This document shows positions 33,465 to 42,629 of a stretch of 64,000 bases of DNA, piece after piece; positions within the stretch are counted from its first letter, which is position 1; each line of letters begins with the position of its first letter. The position numbers and the translations under genes were made by a program. The stretch spans positions 1,178,001-1,242,000 of the forward strand of contig OZ244832.1 in the NCBI GenBank assembly GCA_965220485.1. Reading direction: 5' to 3'. The notes below the pieces were generated by a model. The model searched no databases and was not told where the DNA came from. It was given only the letters and a program-made list of their open reading frames with translations. Source of the stretch: Aldehydirespirator sp965220485 (GTDB lineage Bacteria; Actinomycetota; Acidimicrobiia; Acidimicrobiales; Aldehydirespiratoraceae).

Positions 33465-35981
33465 ATGGAGCGAGTATTGGCACGTGGGCTTGGAGTGCAT
33501 CGGCTGGCCCGGGCGTGTGTCGCTGTCGCACTGATCGCCAGCGTGCTGGCGGTGGGGGGATCGAGCATCGTGCTGGGGCAGGAAGCCGCGGACTGCGAGG
33601 TGACAGACCTCGGTACGCTGGGCTCCGAGGCCGATGGCGCTTTAGCGGCGGTCGGGCGCTGGACAACCGAAGACTGTGATTCGCGTTTCCGCTTCGACAG
33701 CGACGCTCACACCTATCGGTTCCTAGTCGCTGAGGCAGACCGGATCAGGGTCGACCTGATGTCCGCCGAGGCCGACTCCTACCTCTACCTGCTCGCCGAG
33801 GACGGCAGCCGCATCGCGGACAACGACGACGGCGGAGCCAACCTCGACGCCCGCGTCGAGCGCGACCTGGAATCTGGCGTCTACATGATCGAGGCCACGA
33901 CGGTCGGCGGGCGCAATCGGGGACCAGCGGACTTCGCCATCGCCGTCAGCCGCGTCTCCGGCTGCGAGCCGGTCCACCTCGGCACGCTGGAACCAGGCAC
34001 CGATCTGACCGCATCCGGATCCTGGACGCTCGATACGTGCGGCTCGCGCTTCGTCGTGGAGCACCCCGCCCACGGCTACTCGTTCAACTTGACCCAACCC
34101 GGTCGGGTGCGCATCGACCTGGAGTCGGAGGACGGCGATCCGGTCTTGTCGTTGGCGTCGCTGTCGGGCGGCATAATCGGAGCCAACGACGATGGCGGGG
34201 ACTTCCGCAACTCCCGCATAGAGCGATATCTGCTGCCCGATGTCTATTTCATCGAGGCGACTACCTACCTAGAGGGCGACTACCAGCCCCTGCGGGCTGA
34301 CTTCACCCTCACGGTCCACTTAGGGGACGAACAGGCAGAGCAGCAGAGATCCCGATTGAAGATCGAGACGGTGCATATTCCGGCGGAGGTGGTCGCCGGC
34401 GATCCCGTCCTCGTCCACTACCGCACCGGAAACGTGGGGGGCGAGCTCGCCGGCGGCGGCGACGCCGTGCTGTACGTGGTCGGCCCCCGCGTGTTCGAGC
34501 GCACGGCCCCTATTGCGGGACTTTGGCAGGCTGGCGTCTCGTACCACTCCGGGGACGAGACGGCGAGCGCGGCAAGCACCGCTATAAGCGATGTGGAACC
34601 ATTCGAAGTCAGCTTCAGCCGGTTCGGCCCTACGTGGCTCTTTGTGGCGGTGGTCACCTTCGACGAGAACGGTGACGAAATCGGGTTCCATGGCCTCTGG
34701 CAAAACCTGATGGTTGTGAGCGGCCCGACTTTCGAACCCGTCTACGTGGAGGTCGACGGCGTGCGGTACACAGTGGCCGCCGAAGCCGACGCCGACGGGC
34801 AGGCGACTACGTCAGTGAGCACCGCCGCCGACCCGGCCGAAGAAGTAGACTCAGAGATTCAGCTGAGGGCGACCTACGCGGCGGGCGTGCTAACCCAACT
34901 CTTGGACGGCGTCTTCGAGCGGCCTGCGATTGCAGGGCTCTCGGAAGAGGCCTCCCCGACGCCGGTCACGGTGGCAAACCTGTCGTCGAGCAGGCTCCTT
35001 GAGGCGTTCGCGGAGCGATACACATCCGCTGTCAGCGCATCGGGAGTGACCGAGGCGCTGGCGGCCAGACAGGCGCTCAATCCGATCGCGATCGAGAGGT
35101 CGGTTCTCAGAGTGGCCGATGCAGCAGCTTCGCAGTACGCGTCACTTGCCGCCTCCTGGCGCTCGCTCCTAGAGCGGATTGAAGGTGGCGCGGCGTTGCC
35201 GTTCGAGGAGGCGCTCGGCGTCCAGTCCCAAGTCGCCTACTCCGAGAGCATCGTTGCGGCGGCCGTGTCGGCCGGGCGGATCGTCGCCGCGGCCCGGGCC
35301 GCCGATGAGGGCTGGGAGGACCCCGGCGTGCAGGGGATGATGGCAGACCACGCGGGCTGCAACGCCGAAGCGCAGACGCTACGCGACGCGCTGGAGGCAG
35401 CCGGGGTCGCCAACATCGACGAGCTGCTTGCTCTCGACGCCGAAGTGCGTGAGATTCGGCCTGTTCACGGGTTGGCCGTCGACGGCGCGTTGTGCGCGGT
35501 GGCGACGGTCGAGGCGGGGAACCTCCGGTTCCTGCAGCGCCTGTCGATCGACCACAGCCCCGAGCTTCGCGAGATGCTCGGTCTTACGTCAGCCCCTGCG
35601 CCCACAGCGAGGCCCGAGTCCCACCGGCTGCGCATCATCGCCCGGCTGGGAGACGACGGCCGCCTGGAGCACGGTGTCGAGCTTGCCGGCGGCGAGCAGG
35701 TCCTGCCACCGCAGCGCTTCCTGCGTGCCGACGCCCCCACCCGTAGATGGCAGGTGAGCGGAGACGTCGAGGTGGAGGGCGACGACGTCGGAAGAATCCG
35801 GGCCCGGCGCCTTGCCAACGGCCGCGTCGAGATGGGCTTCCTCAGCATTGATGGGCAAGCGATCACCCCCGACATCGCCTACCTGCCAGCCGACCTCCCG
35901 GTGGGAATCTGGTTCCGCAGCAGCGAGATCGAGGTAACCGACGGCATGGTGATGGAGGCTGCGAACTCCGCTGACGGGTAG
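33465..35981 (+). CDS. Large exported protein with two PPC-like beta domains
   Basis: An 838-residue protein. After a signal peptide (LARACVAVALIASVLAVGGS, then a likely cut near VLGQEA) come two similar domains of about 120 residues. Each has a Y-x-F-x-V core, SYLYLLAED- or PVLSLASLS-like strands and a NDDGG motif (residues near 110 and 240), as in bacterial pre-peptidase C-terminal domains. The remainder, with a PAEVVAGDPVLVHY segment and a long helical part, is not recognised. ATG 33465 is preferred to ATG 33435 because AAGGA precedes it at a workable distance. A surface or secreted role is inferred. Confidence 0.7.
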   Translation: MERVLARGLGVHRLARACVAVALIASVLAVGGSSIVLGQEAADCEVTDLGTLGSEADGALAAVGRWTTEDCDSRFRFDSDAHTYRFLVAEADRIRVDLMSAEADSYLYLLAEDGSRIADNDDGGANLDARVERDLESGVYMIEATTVGGRNRGPADFAIAVSRVSGCEPVHLGTLEPGTDLTASGSWTLDTCGSRFVVEHPAHGYSFNLTQPGRVRIDLESEDGDPVLSLASLSGGIIGANDDGGDFRNSRIERYLLPDVYFIEATTYLEGDYQPLRADFTLTVHLGDEQAEQQRSRLKIETVHIPAEVVAGDPVLVHYRTGNVGGELAGGGDAVLYVVGPRVFERTAPIAGLWQAGVSYHSGDETASAASTAISDVEPFEVSFSRFGPTWLFVAVVTFDENGDEIGFHGLWQNLMVVSGPTFEPVYVEVDGVRYTVAAEADADGQATTSVSTAADPAEEVDSEIQLRATYAAGVLTQLLDGVFERPAIAGLSEEASPTPVTVANLSSSRLLEAFAERYTSAVSASGVTEALAARQALNPIAIERSVLRVADAAASQYASLAASWRSLLERIEGGAALPFEEALGVQSQVAYSESIVAAAVSAGRIVAAARAADEGWEDPGVQGMMADHAGCNAEAQTLRDALEAAGVANIDELLALDAEVREIRPVHGLAVDGALCAVATVEAGNLRFLQRLSIDHSPELREMLGLTSAPAPTARPESHRLRIIARLGDDGRLEHGVELAGGEQVLPPQRFLRADAPTRRWQVSGDVEVEGDDVGRIRARRLANGRVEMGFLSIDGQAITPDIAYLPADLPVGIWFRSSEIEVTDGMVMEAANSADG

Positions 35982-36052
35982 CACGGCGTCGCTCGCCAGC
36001 CTGCGGACTCCAGGCTGCGCCGCGTCCGTCCGTGGGGTTGAGGCCATGGCCC

Positions 36053-36520
36053 TCACGCGCAGCTGGCGCAGCGGCCGTAGAGGTCCAGACTGTGATGCGA
36101 CGGGGCGAACCCAGCCCGGCTCGCGATCTCCGCCAGGCTCCTAGCGGCCAGCTCCTCCACTTCGTCGTCCAGATAGACGTCCTCGATACTGCCGCAGTCG
36201 ACGCACACGAGGTGGTGGTGGTGCGATAGCAAAGGCTCGGCAAACTCGAAGTAGGCGTGGTCGCCGCCTGCGGTGATGCGGTTCACGACCCCGGACCGCT
36301 CCAGTACATCCAGATTCCGATAGACCGAACTTGGAGCCAGACCGAACGAGGACGACACGATGTCGGGAAGTGTCACCGGCTGGCCTGCGGCCGAGATCGC
36401 ATCGACAAGTCGCCGACGGCTCTGCGTGTACCGGTAATCGTGGCGCGCGAGGCGAAGGCTCACTGCGGCATGAAGATCGCTGGTTGAGAAGGGCAAGTCG
36501 GCGTCGCGGCTTCTTGCCAT
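36053..36520 (-). CDS. zur: Fur-family metal-responsive repressor (probably Zur)
   Basis: A 155-residue Fur-family regulator. A winged helix (TLPDIVSSSFGLAPSSVYRN) covers residues 50-69. The metal-binding part has HHHHLVCVDCG (C106, C109), and the C-terminal pair C151 and C154 completes a structural zinc site. It is divergent from a zinc-binding lipoprotein and permease, with a Fur-type box between them at 36544-36562, so zinc control is the likely role. ATG 36520 has GAGGT at short spacing; the longer ORF runs across the box and is rejected. Confidence 0.85.
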   Translation of the reverse strand: MARSRDADLPFSTSDLHAAVSLRLARHDYRYTQSRRRLVDAISAAGQPVTLPDIVSSSFGLAPSSVYRNLDVLERSGVVNRITAGGDHAYFEFAEPLLSHHHHLVCVDCGSIEDVYLDDEVEELAARSLAEIASRAGFAPSHHSLDLYGRCASCA

Positions 36521-36543
36521 AGCTACCTCGACTCCTCCTTGCG

Positions 36544-36562
36544 AATGAGACTCACTCTCATT
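36544..36562. promoter_or_regulatory. Fur/Zur-type operator box
   Basis: A perfect inverted repeat AATGAGA-CTCAC-TCTCATT sits in the 83-bp gap between the Fur-family gene and the zinc-binding lipoprotein gene. Its arms fit the ATGAnAnT-type dyads bound by Fur-family proteins. Its position suits repression of both genes, including autoregulation. Confidence 0.75.
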
Positions 36563-36603
36563 AGTCTCGGGACGACACTTGCGTTCTCGAAGGGAGCGTA
36601 CCC

Positions 36604-37668
36604 GTGCGGCAATGGAGGAGAGTTCAGGGCCGCCCTTGCAGGGTCTCTGCAAGATCGTCCTGCAACCGCTTCTTGATGCTGGCGGCTGGCCTGGCCGCAA
36701 TGGCTCTCGGAGCAGCTTGCTCAGGCGACTCTTCTACCAAACAGTCCGCGCCGGACGCGGGCGCTGAGGCCCGGACGATCCTGGTCACCACCAGCATCTG
36801 GGCCGATGTCATGGCCAACGTGGCCTGCGGCGGGCTGGCCAGCGTCGAGACCCTCATCCCGGTCGGCGGCGACCCCCATGGCTATGAGCCCTCGTTGCAG
36901 GACCGTGAGCGAATGGAGAACGCGGCGCTGGTGGTGGCCAACGGCCTCGAGCTGGAGGAGGGCCTCGAGGACACTCTCGAAGCGGTCTCGGAGTCGGGCA
37001 CACCGGTGTTCGAGTTCGCAGACGGAATGGACACGATCCCGTTCTCATTCGCGGGTGCTCAGCACGGCGAAGAAGAAGAAGAAGAAGAAGAGGAAGGCCA
37101 CGACAAAGACGAAGACGAAGACGAAGGCCACGGCAGCAGCGCTGACCCCCACGTGTGGTTCGATCCCCACCGAGTGTCGGAGGCCCTGCCGGAACTGGCT
37201 CGACTGCTGACGAGGGACATCGGCCTTGACGCCGATGCGATCGGCGCCTGCCTGGCCAGCTATCTCGCCGAGCTCGAGGCCGTGGACTCCGAGATCGCCG
37301 CGAGAGTCGAGCAGCTACCTGACGAAAGCCGGAAGCTGGTCACCAATCACGAGGCGCTCGGCTACTTCGCGGATCGCTACGGGTTCGAGGTGACCGGCAC
37401 CGTGATCCCCACGCCGGCGAGCATGGCCCAGACCAATCCCGCTCAGCTCGAGGAGTTGGCCGAGATCATCGAGCAAGAGGGAATCAAGGCCATCTTCGCC
37501 GAGACTCTGCACTCCGTCGACGATGTGGAGGCGTTGGCCTCCCGGGTGGGCCACGTAGAGGTGGTCACCCTCTACACCGGCAGTCTCGGACCTTCCGGCA
37601 GTGGCGCCGAGACCTACGTCGGCTTCCTGCGCACCAACGCGGATCTGATAGCCGACGCCCTCAACTGA
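36604..37668 (+). CDS. Zinc ABC transporter substrate-binding lipoprotein
   Basis: A 354-residue metal-binding lipoprotein of the ZnuA/AztC family. The lipobox LGAAC places the lipidated cysteine at residue 39. The N-domain has TTSIWADVMANVACGG and the metal histidine in GGDPHGYEPSLQD. A loop of consecutive Glu, then His-Asp-Lys and Asp-Glu repeats, precedes SADPHVWFDPHRVS, and the C-domain has VTNHEALGYFADRYGF. The charged loop is typical of zinc proteins. GTG 36604 has GGAG upstream. It is followed by the permease gene at 21 bp and is probably under the Fur-type box at 36544. Confidence 0.9.
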   Translation: MRQWRRVQGRPCRVSARSSCNRFLMLAAGLAAMALGAACSGDSSTKQSAPDAGAEARTILVTTSIWADVMANVACGGLASVETLIPVGGDPHGYEPSLQDRERMENAALVVANGLELEEGLEDTLEAVSESGTPVFEFADGMDTIPFSFAGAQHGEEEEEEEEEGHDKDEDEDEGHGSSADPHVWFDPHRVSEALPELARLLTRDIGLDADAIGACLASYLAELEAVDSEIAARVEQLPDESRKLVTNHEALGYFADRYGFEVTGTVIPTPASMAQTNPAQLEELAEIIEQEGIKAIFAETLHSVDDVEALASRVGHVEVVTLYTGSLGPSGSGAETYVGFLRTNADLIADALN

Positions 37669-37689
37669 ACCGGGCTAGAACATCGCCAC

Positions 37690-38577
37690 ATGGAGTTCCT
37701 GACCGACCCGGTGAGTTGGTGGATCGACCCGTTCACGTCCAACGTGTTCATGCAACGAGCCCTCTACGCAGGCCTGCTCGTGGTGCTCACCACCTCTGTC
37801 GTCGGCACCTGGGTGGTGTTGCGGGGCATGAGCTTCCTCGGCGATGCGCTGGCCCACGGCGTGCTGCCTGGGATCGCTCTGGCGTTCATTATCGGTGTGG
37901 ACACCACCATTGGTGCCTTCGTCGCCGCGATCGCGATGGTGTGGGGCATCAGCCTGATCCGCAGCCACTCGCCCCTGCCCGAGGACACCTCGATAGGGGT
38001 GCTGTTCGTCGGGTTCCTGGCGTTGGCGGTGGCCATCATGTCGAGTTCGTCGGGGGCTTACACCGGGGACCTCAACCGGTTCCTGTTCGGGTCCATCACC
38101 GGAGTCGACGCCAGCGACCTCCGCCGTCAGGCCATCGCGGCCGCCATCTCACTCGGTGGCGTCGCTGTGTTCTACCGGGCGTTCCTGGTCATGACCTTCG
38201 ACCACGCTCAAGCTCAGGTCCTCGGCCTAAGGCCCCGTCTCGCCCACGGCGTGCTGCTGGTCCTTCTAGCCATCTCGATCATTGCCTCGTTCGAGGCGGT
38301 CGGGAACCTGCTGGTATTCGCCTTCCTGATCGCCCCGCCGGCTACCGCGGTGCTGCTGGTGCAAAGGGTGCCGCGCATCATGGTTGCCGCAGCCGCGGTC
38401 GGGACCGGTTCCGTAGTGATCGGGCTGCTAGCCAGCTACCACTACGACACCGCGGCCGGAGCCACCATGGCGCTGGCCACGGTTGTGGTCTTCCTGGCCG
38501 TGCTCACCGTCAAGGCGACGCTGCAGGCACTCGGCAGCCATCGCTGGCATTCTCATGCCCCCGCGACGGGATCCTGA
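37690..38577 (+). CDS. Zinc ABC transporter permease (ABC-3 family)
   Basis: A 295-residue membrane protein of the ZnuB/AztB type with about eight hydrophobic helices (for example ALYAGLLVVLTTSVVGTWVV and VLLVLLAISIIASFEAVGNL). The family segment RGMSFLGDALAHGVLPGIAL near residue 46 contains the conserved His. The cytoplasmic EAA-like part NRFLFGSITGVDASDLRR would contact the ATPase. No ATPase gene follows; the His-rich ATPase at 19787-20674 is the best partner candidate. Confidence 0.9.
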   Translation: MEFLTDPVSWWIDPFTSNVFMQRALYAGLLVVLTTSVVGTWVVLRGMSFLGDALAHGVLPGIALAFIIGVDTTIGAFVAAIAMVWGISLIRSHSPLPEDTSIGVLFVGFLALAVAIMSSSSGAYTGDLNRFLFGSITGVDASDLRRQAIAAAISLGGVAVFYRAFLVMTFDHAQAQVLGLRPRLAHGVLLVLLAISIIASFEAVGNLLVFAFLIAPPATAVLLVQRVPRIMVAAAAVGTGSVVIGLLASYHYDTAAGATMALATVVVFLAVLTVKATLQALGSHRWHSHAPATGS

Positions 38578-38580
38578 CGG

Positions 38581-39420
38581 CTAGCGGTCCTGGTCGGGCG
38601 GCCAGTCCTGGACTTCCTGGTCTATGCGGTTCCAGAAGGCCTGGCGCACGGCCCGCCTGAGACGGTCCTGGCCCCGCAGGCTCCCTCCGACCACGTTCTC
38701 CACCGCGTAGAGCAGATCCCCGTCCACCGATTCCGGAATACGCGGGCGCTGGTCGAGCAGGGCATCGAACTCGTCGTCAGTGGCCCGGTACAGCCAGCTC
38801 TCAGCAAAATCGGTGGCGGCCGCGGCCACCGAATCGACAGGATCGTAGGTGTCGGAGGCGGCGTCGTCGGGGGCGCGCCGGCGCCTGATGAACCGCGACA
38901 GATCGTCCTTGGTCAGCTTGATCACTTCGTCCGCCTCGTTGGCCAGGTTGGACGGCGGATCCCTGCGCTCGTCGCGCGACGCGATGTTCACGACGGTCAC
39001 ACGCAATCCCAGATCTTGGACGTCTCGCACGCAGTCGACCAGATCCTCGTCCGCCGACAGCAGGAACGCGTCGCATACGGCCCGCTCGCGAGCGAGCGTG
39101 GTGAGGTCGCGCCTGATCGCGGCGCTCAGAGGAGACTCCGTCGCCCGCGGGTCGCCAAGCTGCAGCCGCAACTTCATGTTGGGAAGGGTGGCTACGAGTT
39201 GCTGGGCCGGGGTCGGCACTCCATCGCCGGAGGTGTCGTACCAGTACGTGCGCAACGGTTGAAGATCGCAGACATCGGTGGCGAGTCCGACGAGGAAGTC
39301 GTTGGCGCCGAGACCGTAGAGGAGGATCTCCTGCCGCTCCGGGCTGTTGCAGCACAACATGCCGCCCTCTGCGTAGAGGTATTCGGCATCAACAAAAATC
39401 GCGTAACGATCCATGAGCAT
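38581..39420 (-). CDS. NYN domain protein (LabA/PIN-like)
   Basis: A 279-residue protein opening with MDRYAIFVDAEYLYAEGG, the first acidic strand of the NYN/PIN-like nuclease fold. LLSADEDLVDCVRDVQDLGLRVTVVN gives the further aspartates. A C-terminal helical region is not recognised. Such proteins are predicted RNases. ATG 39420 is used with AGGG upstream, although ATG 39414 is equally possible. The open frame continues to 39519, close to tRNA-Lys, and is not favoured. Confidence 0.7.
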   Translation of the reverse strand: MLMDRYAIFVDAEYLYAEGGMLCCNSPERQEILLYGLGANDFLVGLATDVCDLQPLRTYWYDTSGDGVPTPAQQLVATLPNMKLRLQLGDPRATESPLSAAIRRDLTTLARERAVCDAFLLSADEDLVDCVRDVQDLGLRVTVVNIASRDERRDPPSNLANEADEVIKLTKDDLSRFIRRRRAPDDAASDTYDPVDSVAAAATDFAESWLYRATDDEFDALLDQRPRIPESVDGDLLYAVENVVGGSLRGQDRLRRAVRQAFWNRIDQEVQDWPPDQDR

Positions 39421-39529
39421 CACCAACCCTGGCACCAGTGCGGCGTTCGACCAGACCCCGCTCTGCTGGACAGGGAGCCGTAGGGTCGTGAAGTCTAGCT
39501 GCGGACGCCGCCGATCCACGAGTCCAACG

Positions 39530-39606
39530 TGGTACGCCCCCTGGGACTCGAACCCAGAACCTGCGGATTAAGAGTCCGTTGCTCTGCCAAATTGAGCTAG
39601 AGGCGC
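39530..39606 (-). tRNA. tRNA-Lys (CTT)
   Basis: On the minus strand an acceptor stem GCGCCTC pairs with GGGGCGT (two G-U pairs). D and T arms are regular (GTTCGAGTCCC), the anticodon loop is CTCTTAA, giving CTT, and the encoded CCA is at 39530-39532. Confidence 0.95.
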
Positions 39607-39677
39607 TCGTTGAACCCCCCACGATAGCGCCCGGGGATGCTCCCGGCCCCCGGCCGGCGGGGGCCGGGAGGGGCGCG

Positions 39678-39752
39678 GGTGACCGAGGGGAGTCGAACCC
39701 CCGACCTCCGGGACCACAACCCGGCGCTCTAACCGACTGAGCTACGGCCACC
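39678..39752 (-). tRNA. tRNA-His (GTG)
   Basis: On the minus strand the acceptor GTGGCCG pairs with CGGTCAC, and there is an extra 5' G at 39752 as expected for tRNA-His. The anticodon loop reads TTGTGGT (GTG) and the discriminator is C. No CCA is encoded. Confidence 0.95.
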
Positions 39753-39850
39753 ATGACCGCCGAAGCGGGCAACTCACAGCCTAGCGACCGGCGGCTGCGG
39801 CCGAACACGGAGCCGGAATCTCCGACTGATGGCAGCGATAGCCTTGACAT

Positions 39851-39924
39851 GCCCCCGTAGCTCAACTGGATAGAGCGGAGGGTTTCTACCCCTCAGGTTG
39901 CGGGTTCGAGTCCTGTCGGGGGTG
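39851..39924 (+). tRNA. tRNA-Arg (TCT)
   Basis: The acceptor GCCCCCG pairs with CGGGGGT, the anticodon stem is GAGGG/CCCTC, and loop TTTCTAC gives anticodon TCT. The T arm is GCGGG-TTCGAGT-CCTGT with two G-U pairs. No CCA is encoded. Confidence 0.93.
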
Positions 39925-39984
39925 CGGGCGCTGGTGAAGGCAGCAAGACTGAGACAGAAGACGGAACCGGAGGCGAGACGAGCC

Positions 39985-41109
39985 GTGGCCAACCTCGACA
40001 AAGCCAGGAGCCTGGGCCTCGAGATACTTCACCGGGCCGGGATTGAGGTCGGCGGCGATCGGCCTTGCGACATAACCGTGCACGACGACCGCTTCTGGGC
40101 GCGGGTATTCGCACAGCGCGAGCTCGGGCTGGGCGAGTCGTACCAGGACGGCTGGTGGGACGCCAATCAACTCGACGAGTTCGTCGCCCAGGTTCAGGCC
40201 CTCGACCTGCGCTCGCTGGTGCGGCCCGGGCCCGGGTTGGCGCTGCACATCGCCAACGCCCGCGCATCGAATCGCCAAACCGTCCGCCGGTCCCGTAGGA
40301 ACGCGGGCGCCCACTACAACATCGGGAACGACCTCTACGAGCGGATGCTCGACAAGCGCATGATCTACTCGTGCGGCTACTGGCGGCGCGCCGAGGACCT
40401 GGGCCAGGCCCAGCAGGACAAGCTCGACCTGATCTGCCGCAAGCTGCACCTGGAGCCGGGCATGAGGCTGCTCGACATCGGCTGCGGCTGGGGAGGCTTC
40501 GCCCGGTTCGCGGCCTCCGAGCACGGCGTGACGGTCACGGGCATCACCCCGGCCCGCGAGCAGGCCAACTGGGCTCGGGGCGTGTGCGCGGGCCTGCCCG
40601 TCGAGATCCAGGAGTGCGACTACCGCGACGTGCAGGGCCGCTTCGACCGGATCGTGTCGATCGGGATGATGGAGCACGTCGGCCCGCGCAACCTCAAGAC
40701 CTTCTTCGGGCGCGGCAACGACCTGCTGTCCAGCGACGGCATGATGCTGCACCACACCATCGGGTCGCTGGAGTCGAAGCACCACACCGACCCGTGGTTC
40801 GACAGGTACATCTTCCCAGGGGGTGTAGTTCCGTCGCTGGCCCAGATCGCGTCGGCCTGCGAGCGGGACTGGATCATCGAGGACGTGCACAATTTCGGCC
40901 CGTACTACGACCGCACGCTCATGGCGTGGCACCGCAACGTGACCGACGCCTGGACGGACCTCACCGCCTACGACAAGCGCTTCCGCCGCACCTGGGACTA
41001 CTACCTGCTCAGCTCAGCCGGATCATTCCGAGCCCGGGCCCTGCAGCTCTGGCAGATCGTGTTCACGCGCAGCCGCCGCCGCTCCGAGGTGTACCACCGG
41101 CCGGACTGA
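39985..41109 (+). CDS. cfa: Cyclopropane-fatty-acyl-phospholipid synthase
   Basis: A 374-residue SAM-dependent enzyme that turns unsaturated phospholipid chains into cyclopropane or methylated chains. The N-terminal part (ARSLGLEILHRAGIEVGG and LGLGESYQDGWWD) matches E. coli Cfa in order and spacing. The SAM motif LLDIGCGWGGFARFA is near residue 163 and RIVSIGMMEHVGP follows. GTG 39985 is chosen because GGAGG precedes it and family similarity begins there; the open frame runs back into tRNA-Arg. It lies between that tRNA and the isocitrate lyase gene. Confidence 0.9.
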   Translation: MANLDKARSLGLEILHRAGIEVGGDRPCDITVHDDRFWARVFAQRELGLGESYQDGWWDANQLDEFVAQVQALDLRSLVRPGPGLALHIANARASNRQTVRRSRRNAGAHYNIGNDLYERMLDKRMIYSCGYWRRAEDLGQAQQDKLDLICRKLHLEPGMRLLDIGCGWGGFARFAASEHGVTVTGITPAREQANWARGVCAGLPVEIQECDYRDVQGRFDRIVSIGMMEHVGPRNLKTFFGRGNDLLSSDGMMLHHTIGSLESKHHTDPWFDRYIFPGGVVPSLAQIASACERDWIIEDVHNFGPYYDRTLMAWHRNVTDAWTDLTAYDKRFRRTWDYYLLSSAGSFRARALQLWQIVFTRSRRRSEVYHRPD

Positions 41110-41175
41110 GGAGACCGGCACCGGCCCAGCGCCTTGCAGGGTCGCCTGGTGATTCGCGCCTAATCGCTCGGCCTC

Positions 41176-42477
41176 TTAGAACTGCGCCTGCTCGGTGCTG
41201 CCCTCGAGAGCGAGGGTGGAGGCGGTGCCGCCCGAGATTACCTTCGCCACCTGGTCGAAGTAGCCGGCCCCCACCTCGCGCTGGTGGCGGGTGGCGGTGT
41301 ACCCGAGGGCTTCCATCGCCATCTCGCGCTGCTGGAGCGTTACGTATGCCTTCATGTCGTCGGAGTCGTAGCTGCGGGCCAGCTCGAACGCCGACGCGTT
41401 GAGCGCGTGCCATCCGGCGAGAGTGATGAACTGGAAGGCGTAGCCCATTGCGCCCAGCTCCTTCTGGAACACCGAGATGTCAGCGTCGTCGAGGTGTGCC
41501 CGCCAGTTGAACGAGGGCGAGCAGTTGTAGGCCAGCATCTTGTTCGGGTACACCTCGTGTATCGCATCCGCGAACGCCCTGGCCTCGTCGAGGTCCGGCG
41601 TGGCGGTCTCGCACCACAGCAGGTCGCAGTAGGGCGCGTAGGCGAGGCCGCGCTGGATGGGCGCCTGCATCCCCGGCGTCGTCACGAAGAATCCCTCCGC
41701 GGTGCGCTCGCCGGTCAGCCCGGCCCGGTCCCTTGTGTCGACGTCGCTGGTAATGAGGCTGGCACTCAGCGCGTCGGTGCGGGCGACCAGCACGGTGTCG
41801 ACGCCCATGACGTCTGCGGCCAGCCTGGCCGCCCTGAGCGTCGCGAGGTGCTGCGATGTCGGCACCAGAACCTTCCCGCCCATGTGGCCGCACTTCTTGG
41901 CCGAGCTGAGCTGGTCCTCGAAGTGAACCCCGGCCGCACCGGCCTCGATCATGGCCTTCATCAGCTCGAAGGCGTTGAGTGGCCCTCCGAAGCCCGCCTC
42001 GGCGTCGGCCACGATGGGCAGCAGGTAGTCGCGGCTCGGCCTGCCTTCAGTCTCGCTCCACTCGATCTGGTCGGCCCGCCTGAGCGCGTTGTTGAGGCGG
42101 GCCACCAGCGACGGGACCGAGTCGGCCGGGTACAGCGACTGGTCGGGGTAGACCTGCCCGGCGAGGTTGGCGTCGCCGGCCACCTGCCAGCCCGACAGGT
42201 ACAGGGCGGGCAGCCCCGCCTTGGCGAACTGGATCGCCTGGCCGCCGGTCATGGCACCGAGAGCGTGCACGTAGTCCATGTCGTGCAGGCGCTGCCAGAG
42301 CTTGGCCGAGCCGGCGCGCGCCAGGGAGCACTCGGGCGTCACCGAGCCTCGCAGGCGAACCACTTCGGCGGCGGAGTAGTCGCGAGGCACGCCCTGCCAA
42401 CGGGAGTTGTTCGCCCAGTCGGCCTCCAGGGCCTCCACCTGCCGCGCGAAGCTCGGACTCGCGCTTGTCGCATTCAT
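41176..42477 (-). CDS. aceA: Isocitrate lyase
   Basis: A 433-residue enzyme that splits isocitrate into glyoxylate and succinate in the glyoxylate shunt, needed for growth on fatty acids or acetate. The catalytic KKCGH motif is in SSAKKCGHMGGKVLVPT, and other landmarks are LYLSGWQVAGDAN and TLVARTDA-like VLVARTDALSA. ATG 42477 has AGGAGG ten bases upstream. The gene is divergent from a RamB-type regulator, the known controller of isocitrate lyase in corynebacteria and mycobacteria. Confidence 0.95.
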   Translation of the reverse strand: MNATSASPSFARQVEALEADWANNSRWQGVPRDYSAAEVVRLRGSVTPECSLARAGSAKLWQRLHDMDYVHALGAMTGGQAIQFAKAGLPALYLSGWQVAGDANLAGQVYPDQSLYPADSVPSLVARLNNALRRADQIEWSETEGRPSRDYLLPIVADAEAGFGGPLNAFELMKAMIEAGAAGVHFEDQLSSAKKCGHMGGKVLVPTSQHLATLRAARLAADVMGVDTVLVARTDALSASLITSDVDTRDRAGLTGERTAEGFFVTTPGMQAPIQRGLAYAPYCDLLWCETATPDLDEARAFADAIHEVYPNKMLAYNCSPSFNWRAHLDDADISVFQKELGAMGYAFQFITLAGWHALNASAFELARSYDSDDMKAYVTLQQREMAMEALGYTATRHQREVGAGYFDQVAKVISGGTASTLALEGSTEQAQF

Positions 42478-42605
42478 GATCGGTTGCCTCCTGCTCGAGC
42501 GGCGCGGCACCGGCCAGAGCGCGCTGGCCGACTCCAAGCCTCGTCACGTTCGTCGACAGTTGCCAGATTCTGCTCCCCAGAGAAACATCCAAGTTGTTGC
42601 TTCCC

Positions 42606-42616
42606 GCAAAATTTGC
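42606..42616. promoter_or_regulatory. Probable RamB-type operator
   Basis: The palindrome GCAAA-A-TTTGC lies in the 152-bp gap between aceA and the ramB-like gene, 13 bp before the latter's ATG. RamB sites described in Corynebacterium contain a TTTGCAAA-like core, so this is a good candidate for autoregulation and aceA control. The match is partial. Confidence 0.5.
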
Positions 42617-42629
42617 AATTCTTTCGCGG

